Shown: positions 7,956-15,526 of the stretch, piece after piece
Layout: each line of letters begins with the position of its first letter
How positions within the stretch are numbered: position 1 is the first letter of the stretch
Source of the DNA: Poriferisodalis sp965116715
GTDB lineage: Bacteria; Actinomycetota; Acidimicrobiia; Acidimicrobiales; Poriferisodalaceae
DNA length: 64,000 nucleotides
Assembly (NCBI GenBank): GCA_965116715.1
Contig: OZ220724.1
Location: 2,170,001 to 2,234,000 of the forward strand
Reading direction: 5' to 3'
The notes under the pieces: generated by a model
The model's input: only the letters and a program-made list of their open reading frames with translations
Databases searched by the model: none
Told to the model about the DNA's origin: nothing
Position numbers and translations under genes: made by a program

Positions 7956-9110
7956 CTAGCGGCCGATGGCTTTGGCCATGCGAGCGGTGGCCTCGTCCAG
8001 CATGGCCGGCGAGGTGGCGAAGTTGAGGCGCACATGGCCTGCGCCCTCGGGCCCGAAGTCGAGCCCGGAATTCAGATACACGCGACCCCGCCCCAGGAAG
8101 ACCGAGGCAGGATCGTCGCCAAGACCCAGCTCGTTGCAGTCCATCCACGCCAGGTAGGTGGCATCGGGCGGCCGGTAGCGAACCTCGGGCAGTCGCTCAG
8201 CCAGCAGCTCAGCCAGCAGCTGACGGTTGCTGTCCAAGCCGGCCACCAGCTCGTCCAACCAGTCCAGCGCCTCGGTCCAGCCGGCGATGGTGGCGACCTG
8301 CCCGAGGATCCCGATGCCGCCGATGAGCCGCTTGGGGATCTTCTTGATGATCGGGCCGTAGCGCGACGACGCAGAGTGCAGGAAGGCCATGCGGAGGCCC
8401 GCCATGTTGAACGACTTCGTGGCAGCGGTCACCGTGACGGTCCGCTCGGATGCCAGCTCGCTGATCGATGCCACCGGAACGTGCCGCCGGGGTGCGTACA
8501 CCAGGTCACAGTGGATCTCGTCGGAGATCACCACCAGGTCGTGACGCTCCGCAATGTCGATCACCGCGGCGATGCCGTCGGCGTCGAGCACCATGCCGCA
8601 CGGGTTGTGCGGCTGGCACAGGATCACGGCCGTCACGTCCGGCGCCGCAGCCACTGACTCGAAGTGGTCCAAGTCGAGCCGCCAGCCGTCGTCGTCGCGG
8701 ATGAGCGGATTGGGCACCACCCGGCGCCCGTGCCCCTCCACGCTGGAGAAGAACGGCGGGTAGGCGGGCGTCTGGAAGATGACGCCGTCGCCGGGTTCGG
8801 TGCAGTAGGTGATGGCCAGCTCCAAGCCCTGGATCACGTCATGCACCCGCACGACGTCGAGCGGGTCGACCTGCCAGCCGAACGCCTCGCTCATGCGCTT
8901 GGCGAAGACGCGCAGCACGGGTATCGGCTGGTCATAGAAGTCGTAGCCCAGGCCGCCGGAGTCGATGCGCTCGCGCATCGCGTCGAGCACGACTGCGGGC
9001 AGCTCCACGTCCATGTCGGCAACCCAGGCCGCCAGCACGTCCGGGCCTTCGCGTCCCCACTTGATGCCCGGGCGGTTCCGAACCCGTTCGGCGTCCAGTT
9101 CGAATATCAC
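7956..9110 (-). CDS. PatB/MalY-type PLP-dependent C-S lyase or aminotransferase
   Basis: This 384-residue fold-type I PLP enzyme matches the MalY/PatB group of cystathionine beta-lyase-like proteins. The N-terminus contains WVADMDVELP, the hallmark W-x-A-D-M-D. The cofactor aspartate region is SDEIHCDLVY and the Schiff-base lysine is in TAATKSFNMAG near residue 232. The arginine near the C-terminus is in HVRLNFATS. Members cleave cystathionine or cysteine conjugates and some act as aminotransferases. The exact substrate is not determinable here. It is convergent with the SURF1 gene, with only 3 bp between the stops. Confidence 0.85.
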   Translation of the reverse strand: MIFELDAERVRNRPGIKWGREGPDVLAAWVADMDVELPAVVLDAMRERIDSGGLGYDFYDQPIPVLRVFAKRMSEAFGWQVDPLDVVRVHDVIQGLELAITYCTEPGDGVIFQTPAYPPFFSSVEGHGRRVVPNPLIRDDDGWRLDLDHFESVAAAPDVTAVILCQPHNPCGMVLDADGIAAVIDIAERHDLVVISDEIHCDLVYAPRRHVPVASISELASERTVTVTAATKSFNMAGLRMAFLHSASSRYGPIIKKIPKRLIGGIGILGQVATIAGWTEALDWLDELVAGLDSNRQLLAELLAERLPEVRYRPPDATYLAWMDCNELGLGDDPASVFLGRGRVYLNSGLDFGPEGAGHVRLNFATSPAMLDEATARMAKAIGR

Positions 9111-9180
9111 GGCGTGACCCTACGCGCCCGACCGCCGCCGGCGTCAGAGGCCGGCGGCGAACGCTGCCGTCTGCCCGTTC

Positions 9181-9921
9181 TCAGTACAGACCGATCATGC
9201 GGCCAGCGAGGCCGAGGACTGCGATGACGAGGACCGGGCGGATCAGCCGCTCGCCGCCACGTACGGCCCAGCGGGCACCGAGCCAGCCGCCCACAGCGAA
9301 GCCCGCCGCCACGATCACCGCGAAGCCCCAGTGCACCTGGTCGTTCAGGATGAACACCGGCACCGCCACAACGGTCAGCACGGCGATCACCACCACCTTG
9401 ACCGCGTTGGCGTTCACCAAGTCCAAGCCGGCGTGCGACAGCGCCAACACCAGCACGAGCCCCACGCCCGCTTGAAACGCGCCGCCATAGGCGCCGATCA
9501 GGAAGAACACCACGACGGTGAGCGCCTTGGGCCAGACGATCTCGTCGCCGCGAGCCTTCGGCGGCCACAGACTCAGGATCAGCAGCGGCACCATCAGAAT
9601 GCCGAAGACCCGTTCGAAGGCCGTGTCGCTCAGCAGGCTGGAGACTGCGTAGGCGCCGATCACCGAGCCGATCAACGCCGGCAGCAGCACGGGCACTGAG
9701 CGGCGCAAGCCCGACACACCCTCTGACCGGTAGCCGGCAACCGACGCCAAGTTCTGCGTCACGACGCCGATGCGGTTGGTGCCATTGGCCACCAGCCCGC
9801 CCAGATCGCCCACCACGGTGAGCAGGCTGACCGTCAGCAGCGAACCGCCGCCGGCCATGGCATTCACCACGCCCGCAACTACGCCCGCGGCCGCGACGAG
9901 CGCAATCTGTGCGATGTCCAT
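9181..9921 (-). CDS. Sulfite exporter TauE/SafE family membrane protein
   Basis: The 246-residue protein is almost wholly hydrophobic with seven to eight predicted membrane spans and the family motif region GVVNAMAGGGSLLTV near residues 17-31. A second repeat contains GAYGGAFQAGVG. Members carry sulfonates, sulfite or other small organic anions. The substrate cannot be assigned. It starts 10 bp after the aroC stop on the same strand and may be cotranscribed with it. Confidence 0.85.
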   Translation of the reverse strand: MDIAQIALVAAAGVVAGVVNAMAGGGSLLTVSLLTVVGDLGGLVANGTNRIGVVTQNLASVAGYRSEGVSGLRRSVPVLLPALIGSVIGAYAVSSLLSDTAFERVFGILMVPLLILSLWPPKARGDEIVWPKALTVVVFFLIGAYGGAFQAGVGLVLVLALSHAGLDLVNANAVKVVVIAVLTVVAVPVFILNDQVHWGFAVIVAAGFAVGGWLGARWAVRGGERLIRPVLVIAVLGLAGRMIGLY

Positions 9922-9931
9922 CGGCTGCCCG

Positions 9932-11047
9932 TCAGCCGGATGGCTGCGGCGGCGAAGGAATGTCTGCGATCTGGGTCGTCTGCTGGCGCAGCAGGTGATC
10001 GGCCAGCACCAGGCAGACCATTGCCTCGACCATCGGCACTGCGCGGGGCAGCACGCACGGATCGTGCCGGCCGCGAGCCGCCAGCACCGTCGGTTCGTTG
10101 GCGTTCGTGACGGTCTTCTGCTCTGACGCGATGGTGGCAGTGGGCTTGAAGGCCACGCGCAGCACGATGTCGGCGCCGTTGCTGATGCCGCCCTGGATGC
10201 CGCCGCTGCGGTTGGTCACGGTGACCGGCCGCCCATCGGGGCCGGGCGCGAACTCGTCGTTGTGAGTGCGACCGGTCATCAGCGTTCCGGCGAAGCCGCT
10301 GCCGATCTCCATGCCCTTTGCTGCGGGCAACGACATCACCGCGCCAGCCAATTCGGCGTCGAGCTTGTCGAAGACGGGTTCGCCCAAGCCGGGCGGCACG
10401 CCTCGTGCCACGCAGGCCACAACCCCGCCCAGCGAGTTGCCGTCGTGGCGGGCAGCGTCGATGGCCTCGGTGATGCGAGCTGCGGCATCGGGATCGGGGC
10501 AGCGCGTCGGGCCGGCCTCGACATCGTCGCGGGTCACCGCCGCAGGGTCGACATCGGCGGTGATGTCGCTGACCGAGCTGACCCAGCCCAGCACCTCCAC
10601 GCCGGCAATGGACAGGATCTTCCGAGCCACCGCGCCCGCCGCGACCCGGCCGACGGTCTCACGAGCCGATGCGCGCCCGCCCCCCTGCCAATTCCGGATG
10701 CCGTACTTGGCGTCGGTGGTGTAGTCGGCGTGGCTGGGCCGGTACGTGGTGGCCATCTCGGAGTACGCGCCTGGCCGGGCGTCGGTGTTGGCCACGGTCA
10801 TGCCGATGGGCGTGCCCAGCGTCAGCCCTTCGAAGACTCCCGAGTGGATCGTCACCCGGTCAGCCTCCTGGCGCTGGGTGACGATGCGGCTCTGGCCGGG
10901 GCGGCGGCGGTCGAGGTCGACCTGCACATCGGCCTCGCTCAGCTCGATGCGCGCGGGGCAGCCGTCGATGATCACCCCCAGCGCTCCGCCGTGCGATTCG
11001 CCGAACGTGGTGACCGCGAAGCGCTCCCCGAACGTGCTGCCGCCCAT
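9932..11047 (-). CDS. aroC: Chorismate synthase
   Basis: AroC makes chorismate from EPSP in the shikimate pathway and needs reduced FMN. The 371-residue protein starts GSTFGERFAVTTFGESHGG, the classic signature 1. It also has RRRPGQSRIVTQR, RNWQGGGRASARETVGRVAAG (the FMN and substrate site, given in part), and SGGIQGGISNG near residue 280. The ATG at 11047 gives a standard N-terminus. pheA, the next enzyme towards phenylalanine, is at 29906 and is not linked. Confidence 0.95.
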   Translation of the reverse strand: MGGSTFGERFAVTTFGESHGGALGVIIDGCPARIELSEADVQVDLDRRRPGQSRIVTQRQEADRVTIHSGVFEGLTLGTPIGMTVANTDARPGAYSEMATTYRPSHADYTTDAKYGIRNWQGGGRASARETVGRVAAGAVARKILSIAGVEVLGWVSSVSDITADVDPAAVTRDDVEAGPTRCPDPDAAARITEAIDAARHDGNSLGGVVACVARGVPPGLGEPVFDKLDAELAGAVMSLPAAKGMEIGSGFAGTLMTGRTHNDEFAPGPDGRPVTVTNRSGGIQGGISNGADIVLRVAFKPTATIASEQKTVTNANEPTVLAARGRHDPCVLPRAVPMVEAMVCLVLADHLLRQQTTQIADIPSPPQPSG

Positions 11048-11136
11048 GTCAGAACCCTACGACGGCCCGCCCACCTCGACGCCATTCATTTGAGACTCAT
11101 ATGCGTGGGCAAACTCCATTGGTGCTTGCGACTAAT

Positions 11137-11151
11137 CGGTCATGATGACCG
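11137..11151. promoter_or_regulatory. 15-bp palindrome in the aroC / secreted-protein intergenic region
   Basis: CGGTCAT-G-ATGACCG forms a perfect 7+1+7 palindrome in the 266-bp divergent intergenic region. It has the size of a dimeric regulator site. No clear promoter hexamers can be aligned to it, so its role is open. Nothing else is recognisable in this interval. Confidence 0.35.
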
Positions 11152-11313
11152 GTTGTTGACCAAGGCTGCTTCCTCGTCAGCGCCGCCGCCGAATCCCCGA
11201 AACAGCCCCCACCGGCCCCGACCCCGACCAAACCGCCGAATATCAACAGCCCGTCAAGCCGCCCCTTCACTCACCAAGGCTCTGAGCGGTCGGGTTCTGC
11301 AGCAAGGAACACC

Positions 11314-12015
11314 ATGAAACACAGACGAACGTCGGCCATCGCGGCAGTGCTCATCGCTGCAGCGCTGCTCACCGCGGTGCCAGCAAGCGCCCAAGGCGAC
11401 GACCCGGACTTCTCTGGGCTGCTGTCGGACCCGGGAATCTCCCTGCCCTCCAACGAAGCGATCGTCACCAGACTGGACCACGGCCTCGGGGATGTCACCG
11501 TAGAGGAACTCGCCGCAGCAAGCCTGCTCACCGAGGACGACCTCGACATCGCCGACGAACGGCTCGTCGCCATCGTCACCACGCCCGCCAAGTCGGTCAG
11601 CAAGATCACTGCCGTGCCGACCAGCGCGCCGCACGCCAAAGGCGCGAACCGGTGGTTGCGCAACGGCTCGATCCCGTCGTACGGATGCTGGTGGCTCACC
11701 GTGTCCAAGGCCAAGAAGAACCTCCTTGGGTGGACGCTGTACTCCGCCGAGCAGCATCTCCGCAACGTGTGTCGTTCAGGATCGACGTTCAGCCCCGACC
11801 CGACCAGCCAGCGCCGCTACACAGCGGCTTGGGGATGGACGCACTGCGGATGGAACGCTGAATATGCGGGCTGGGTCTCTGGCAACAGCGTGTTCGGCGC
11901 CGGGGGACAAGCACGGTTCGCGTTGGGCGGCCTGTGCTGGGCCACGACAGGAATCATCGGTGTCGAGATCGAAGCCGATGCTGTGGCAGGCTGGTGGAGC
12001 AGCTGGGCCTGGTAG
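11314..12015 (+). CDS. Secreted Trp/Gly-rich protein of unknown function
   Basis: The 233-residue protein is not one I recognise. A signal peptide is clear: basic MKHRR, a hydrophobic core, and the cleavage-like site VPASA-Q near residue 27. The next 75 residues are acidic and variable. The C-terminal 120 residues are rich in Trp, Gly and aromatic residues and carry four cysteines (GCWW, NVC, HCGW, LCWA), which could form two disulfides. It ends in GWWSSWAW. A small two-helix membrane protein follows 6 bp downstream, suggesting a functional pair. Structural protein, toxin-like peptide precursor or wall-binding protein are all possible. Confidence 0.6.
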   Translation: MKHRRTSAIAAVLIAAALLTAVPASAQGDDPDFSGLLSDPGISLPSNEAIVTRLDHGLGDVTVEELAAASLLTEDDLDIADERLVAIVTTPAKSVSKITAVPTSAPHAKGANRWLRNGSIPSYGCWWLTVSKAKKNLLGWTLYSAEQHLRNVCRSGSTFSPDPTSQRRYTAAWGWTHCGWNAEYAGWVSGNSVFGAGGQARFALGGLCWATTGIIGVEIEADAVAGWWSSWAW

Positions 12016-12021
12016 GAGCCG

Positions 12022-12240
12022 GTGGAGCAGTCTCACATCAACCCGATAGCCCCCAGCGCCGCAGAGTCCGTGTGGTCTCTCGTGAGCTGGTCGCTGGTGC
12101 TTGTGCTCATCGCAGTTTCCTCGCATCTGCTGATCCGATGGGGTGCTCCGCTTGCGGGCTTCAACCTCCCGCGTGGAGTCTCGTACGCGATGTCCGGCTG
12201 TGTCGCTGCTCTGTTCGTGCTGCTGGTCCTGCCCGTCTGA
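12022..12240 (+). CDS. Small membrane protein, two predicted helices
   Basis: This 72-residue protein has a GTG start 6 bp after the stop of the secreted protein. Hydrophobic stretches at about residues 18-42 (VWSLVSWSLVLVLIAVSSHLL) and 53-72 suggest two membrane spans with a short loop containing GAPLAGFNLPRG. No family is recognised. The tight spacing implies cotranscription with 11314-12015, so it may anchor, export or protect against that product. Confidence 0.5.
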   Translation: MEQSHINPIAPSAAESVWSLVSWSLVLVLIAVSSHLLIRWGAPLAGFNLPRGVSYAMSGCVAALFVLLVLPV

Positions 12241-12343
12241 CCCTTGGGCGGGCGGGACTCAGCACGCGTATGGGGGACGCAGCCGCCATAGGGTGACACG
12301 CCTTTGGGTCCCATTCATTTTGCGCCAGCGCCGGCCGTGACGC

Positions 12344-13279
12344 TCAGTGCTCGTTGTCCGGCGCCGTCTCGTCGGGCTCTGCGGGGCCGGACGGCGACTC
12401 GCGCTGCTCGGCCAGAAACTTCTGGAACTCGAGCGCGATGTCATCGCCGCTGGGCAGGTTCTCCTCTTCGGTGCGGTCCGCTTCGGATTCGAGCTGCTGG
12501 ATATAGGCCACGATCTCGGGGTCCCGTGCGACCGCCTCATCGACCCGCTGTTCCCACGTCTGCACGCTGCTGTCGAGCTCGCGGTAACCGGTCGTCACGC
12601 CGGTGACCGTCTCGAAGTGGGCCAGCAGCGCACGCGTGCCCTTGGGATTCGGCGGGCCCGCGACATAGTGCGGCACCCCGACCCGCAACGACACCACGGG
12701 CAACGCGGCCCGATCGAGCACGTCGTGCAGCGTCCCGATGATGCCGGTGGGACCCTGGTACGTGGGCCGGTCGAGGCCCAGCCGGGCTGCCAGCTCGCCG
12801 TTTGCGGCGCTGCCCTTCACCGAGGCGGCCCGCGAGTGCGCCACGCCCGCGACCATTGCGCCGAGCGTCACCACCATCTGGCAGCCGAGCCCACGGGCGA
12901 TCTCCGCCACACCCTCGCAGAACGTGCGCCAGCGCATCCGCGGCTCGATGCCCGACAGCAGCACCAGGTCGTGGGGCGGCGCGGCCGGCACGACGTGGCA
13001 CTCGATCTCGGGCCAGCGAATGCGCCGTTCCCCGTCGGATGTGATCTCGATGTGCGGGCGGCTCTCCTGGAAGTCGAAGAACTCCTCGGGATCGATGTGG
13101 CAGACCCGCCGCGCCTCGCTGCGCTCACGGATCCACGCCAGCGCGCCCGTTGCGCATTCGCCGGCGTCGAACCAGCCCTCGAACGCAACCAGCAGGAGCG
13201 GATTGTGCAGCTTCGGCGAGCCGTCCCAGACAACGATCGGCTGCTCCCCTTCGGAGTCGGTCTGATCGGCGTTGTTCAC
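12344..13279 (-). CDS. PAC2 family protein (proteasome assembly chaperone-like)
   Basis: The 311-residue protein has the PAC2 fold signature of actinobacteria: LLVAFEGWFDAGECATGAL near the N-terminus, HIDPEEFFDFQESRP, LLSGIEPRMRWRTF, and a central VVTLGAMVAGVAHSRA. The C-terminal 50 residues are acidic and charged with helical character. Archaeal and eukaryotic relatives assist proteasome assembly. In actinobacteria the family is common but its role is not settled. The C-terminal tail ends near a low-complexity acidic stretch. Confidence 0.85.
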   Translation of the reverse strand: MNNADQTDSEGEQPIVVWDGSPKLHNPLLLVAFEGWFDAGECATGALAWIRERSEARRVCHIDPEEFFDFQESRPHIEITSDGERRIRWPEIECHVVPAAPPHDLVLLSGIEPRMRWRTFCEGVAEIARGLGCQMVVTLGAMVAGVAHSRAASVKGSAANGELAARLGLDRPTYQGPTGIIGTLHDVLDRAALPVVSLRVGVPHYVAGPPNPKGTRALLAHFETVTGVTTGYRELDSSVQTWEQRVDEAVARDPEIVAYIQQLESEADRTEEENLPSGDDIALEFQKFLAEQRESPSGPAEPDETAPDNEH

Positions 13280-13321
13280 GGCATCACTATGGCCGATGCG
13301 GTGCCGAAACGCATACGAATT

Positions 13322-13957
13322 TCACGGCCGACCAGTGCCGTAGAGGCGCGGGTGCGGCACCAAGGGCAGATCTAGCCGTTTGTTGATGTCGAGCGGATGG
13401 ACTGGTCTCATCGTGCCGGGCAGCCAGAACTCATCCGGGCATTCGGGATGCGGCTCTGTCCGCAGCATCAGAGTCTCTGGTGACATATCTTCGCGCGACC
13501 AAGCATTGGGCCATGCAACCCATACTCTTTCTCCATCGCGCAATTTCGCCATTCGCGCCAGTCTTGGGTCGACCCCATATCCAGAGTCCCAGTTGGTACG
13601 AACTGGATAGTAGATCGAGATCTCGTTCCTTTGGGAATCGTACTCGACATATTCCTTGTCCAAGAATACGATAGTATAGGCACTCGTTGCTTCCGTACCA
13701 CCTTCGCCAAACTCGATCCAGATGCAGCGCCTAGTGACATGCGCCGTACCAACAGCTGCCCCCTCCTGAATCCCGCCGAGTGGCCCCGACGTGCCGTAGA
13801 CCACTTGTCCAGGCAATCGCAAATCACCACCGTCCAGCGCGAGATCACTAGGATTATCAGAATCCGAAAGAGTGGCGTCGTGTGACGTCAGGCGATCACA
13901 GGCAAGAGCGATGCTCGTCAAGACGGCCCCGCACATAAGAGCGAGATATCTGCGCAT
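13322..13957 (-). CDS. Predicted lipoprotein of unknown function
   Basis: I place the start at the ATG complementary to 13955-13957, giving MRRYLALMCGAVLTSIALAC, a lipoprotein signal peptide with a lipobox ending in C20. The remaining 190 residues are polar with no family I recognise. Segments such as WIEFGEGGTEATSAY and VWVAWPNAWSRED suggest a compact beta-rich domain. It lies 100 bp downstream of the protease gene on the same strand. Base composition is low for this genome: 13621-13680 has only 25 G/C of 60. This suggests recent acquisition together with the protease. Confidence 0.55.
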   Translation of the reverse strand: MRRYLALMCGAVLTSIALACDRLTSHDATLSDSDNPSDLALDGGDLRLPGQVVYGTSGPLGGIQEGAAVGTAHVTRRCIWIEFGEGGTEATSAYTIVFLDKEYVEYDSQRNEISIYYPVRTNWDSGYGVDPRLARMAKLRDGERVWVAWPNAWSREDMSPETLMLRTEPHPECPDEFWLPGTMRPVHPLDINKRLDLPLVPHPRLYGTGRP

Positions 13958-14057
13958 CGACGAGGCGTGTATGAAGCCGGACCGTCGCAATCTAGGCGCA
14001 GCCGGGTTTTGTTTCCAGCGACGGGTTCGCCGGATGTCAGGTTGGTCGGAGTGGTCT

Positions 14058-15128
14058 CTAATCGTCAATAAGCAACTCTACATCGAAGATATGGAATGCA
14101 CTCGACACAGGTGTGAAGAGTCGAGTACCGTCAGACGACCTCCTGCCACGATGAATGCCAACTGCGTATGACCCGGTGTACCAAGGGCCTCCGCTGTCGC
14201 CATAGTCGCTCTCCACGCCTTCCACCTCCACCAGTCGATTGTAGTCATAGCCTCCAGAAGATTGCTGTGCCCACCGATCAACAACCGTGCCACAGGCGTC
14301 TGAACTATCTGAGTGGTTCGTCGCTCGTCCGTACATGCAATATGTGTCTCCCACCTGAATCGAACTACGATTCACGTAGCCATTTACTTCGTATCGTCCA
14401 GTCGGAGTCTTGTAGAACCAAGGTTGTTCGTTGCCGAGGGTGGTATACCAAGCCATGTCCCCCCACCCACCGCGATGATCTTCCTGAAGATACACCGTAT
14501 AGACGTTATTGCTTCCATCCCCGACTGCCACGTACTGTGCTCGATCCTCGCAATGTCCTGCCGTCAAGACACCTTCTGAACCGTTCTTGACGACTGTGAA
14601 AGCAGTAGTGCAGAAGTTTGGCCCGCTTCCTTCTCGGATCTTGTCGCCACCGTAGACCGACTCCTCGACGACGAGGTCGCCCGACCTCGACGTAAGCGAG
14701 TAATCAGATATACTGTTTCCATCGAGCAAGTCCTTGATGTCATTGACGGTTTCTAGGCCTGATGGCTTGGGTGTGTCGTCATCCACCCTTACTTCGATTG
14801 CAATATCCCCATCCTTGACCCGGACACCGGACAGGATTTCGACCAAGCCAGCATCCCTCAGTAATACATGAGCGCGATCCTTGCGTGCAACGAGATCCGT
14901 CAAAGTCGATGTTGCGGTTGTATCGAAAGCGATCGACCCGACGTCATCCGAAGAAGCCAAGTCGAGCGCCTCGACACGGACCGCACCAGGGACTGCGCCA
15001 ACAAATCTGACCACGGTGCTCGCTGCGAAACCTTCACTGTGATAGGCGCCCGCAAACGTGTCGGCGTGATCCTGTTCCCATCGAGCGATGATCGCTCTGA
15101 CAGCACGCTCATGCTTGAGTCGAGTCAA
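14058..15128 (-). CDS. Trypsin-like (S1) serine protease, intact domain lacking a signal peptide in this frame
   Basis: The open frame of 356 residues contains a full chymotrypsin-fold domain: catalytic His in LTAGHC, Asp in GWGDMAWY, and Ser in DYGDSGGPWY, with cysteines placed for disulfides. The first 150 residues resemble a propeptide. It starts at a TTG and lacks a secretion signal. The same frame continues upstream through an amber codon into a good signal peptide at 15252-15365, described separately. The gene is therefore either a recent pseudogene, read through at TAG, or affected by a sequence error. G+C is low, like the adjacent lipoprotein gene. Confidence 0.75.
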   Translation of the reverse strand: MTRLKHERAVRAIIARWEQDHADTFAGAYHSEGFAASTVVRFVGAVPGAVRVEALDLASSDDVGSIAFDTTATSTLTDLVARKDRAHVLLRDAGLVEILSGVRVKDGDIAIEVRVDDDTPKPSGLETVNDIKDLLDGNSISDYSLTSRSGDLVVEESVYGGDKIREGSGPNFCTTAFTVVKNGSEGVLTAGHCEDRAQYVAVGDGSNNVYTVYLQEDHRGGWGDMAWYTTLGNEQPWFYKTPTGRYEVNGYVNRSSIQVGDTYCMYGRATNHSDSSDACGTVVDRWAQQSSGGYDYNRLVEVEGVESDYGDSGGPWYTGSYAVGIHRGRRSSDGTRLFTPVSSAFHIFDVELLIDD

Positions 15129-15365
15129 CGCAGTCTCGAAGCTGATCGAGTACTGGGCGGCGACCAGATTCGCCGTGTGCTCCAGCGCATCATCGGATGC
15201 CGTCGCGCCGCCGACCGACTGTGCGGCTCCTGCGGTTGTGAAGTCCAGCTATGCCCCCATGAGCATCACCACGGCGGTCAACAACACCAGCCGTCGACCG
15301 CGCCGCACCCGGTGATGATCCTCGTGATGCCGGTGCAGCCAGTCAAAGTGTGACTTGCCTGTCAT
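15129..15365 (-). pseudogene. 5' end of the S1 protease gene: signal peptide interrupted by an in-frame TAG
   Basis: On the minus strand an ATG (15365-15363) preceded by GGAGG opens a frame of 38 codons: a His-rich basic start (MTGKSHFDWLHRHHEDHH), then RRGRRLVLLTAVVMLMGA, a typical signal core. A TAG follows at 15251-15249. After it the frame continues without break (LDFTTAGAAQSVGGA) into the protease at 15128. An Ala-rich stretch suitable for signal peptidase cleavage lies after the stop. The whole gene would encode 435 residues if the amber were sense. TAG is an ordinary stop elsewhere in the window, for example the S9 peptidase. Confidence 0.7.
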
Positions 15366-15526
15366 CAGTTCCTCCCGCGCCCGCAATCGCGTAAAGATGG
15401 CCGCTGTGCGACTCGCTCAAGCCACGCGGTTGCACTTCACTCGTTCGACACAATAGCTGTAGCTACTGCGGCACTTGACCCATCGCGGCTACCGAAACAG
15501 GTCTGACGCTCGATCAGCGATTCGGC

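Noticed and set aside
14058..15365. Genome-wide recoding of TAG as a sense codon
   Set aside because: Other genes in the window, such as the S9 peptidase and the acyl-CoA dehydrogenase at 61346, end at TAG with nothing conserved beyond, so a general recoding is unlikely.
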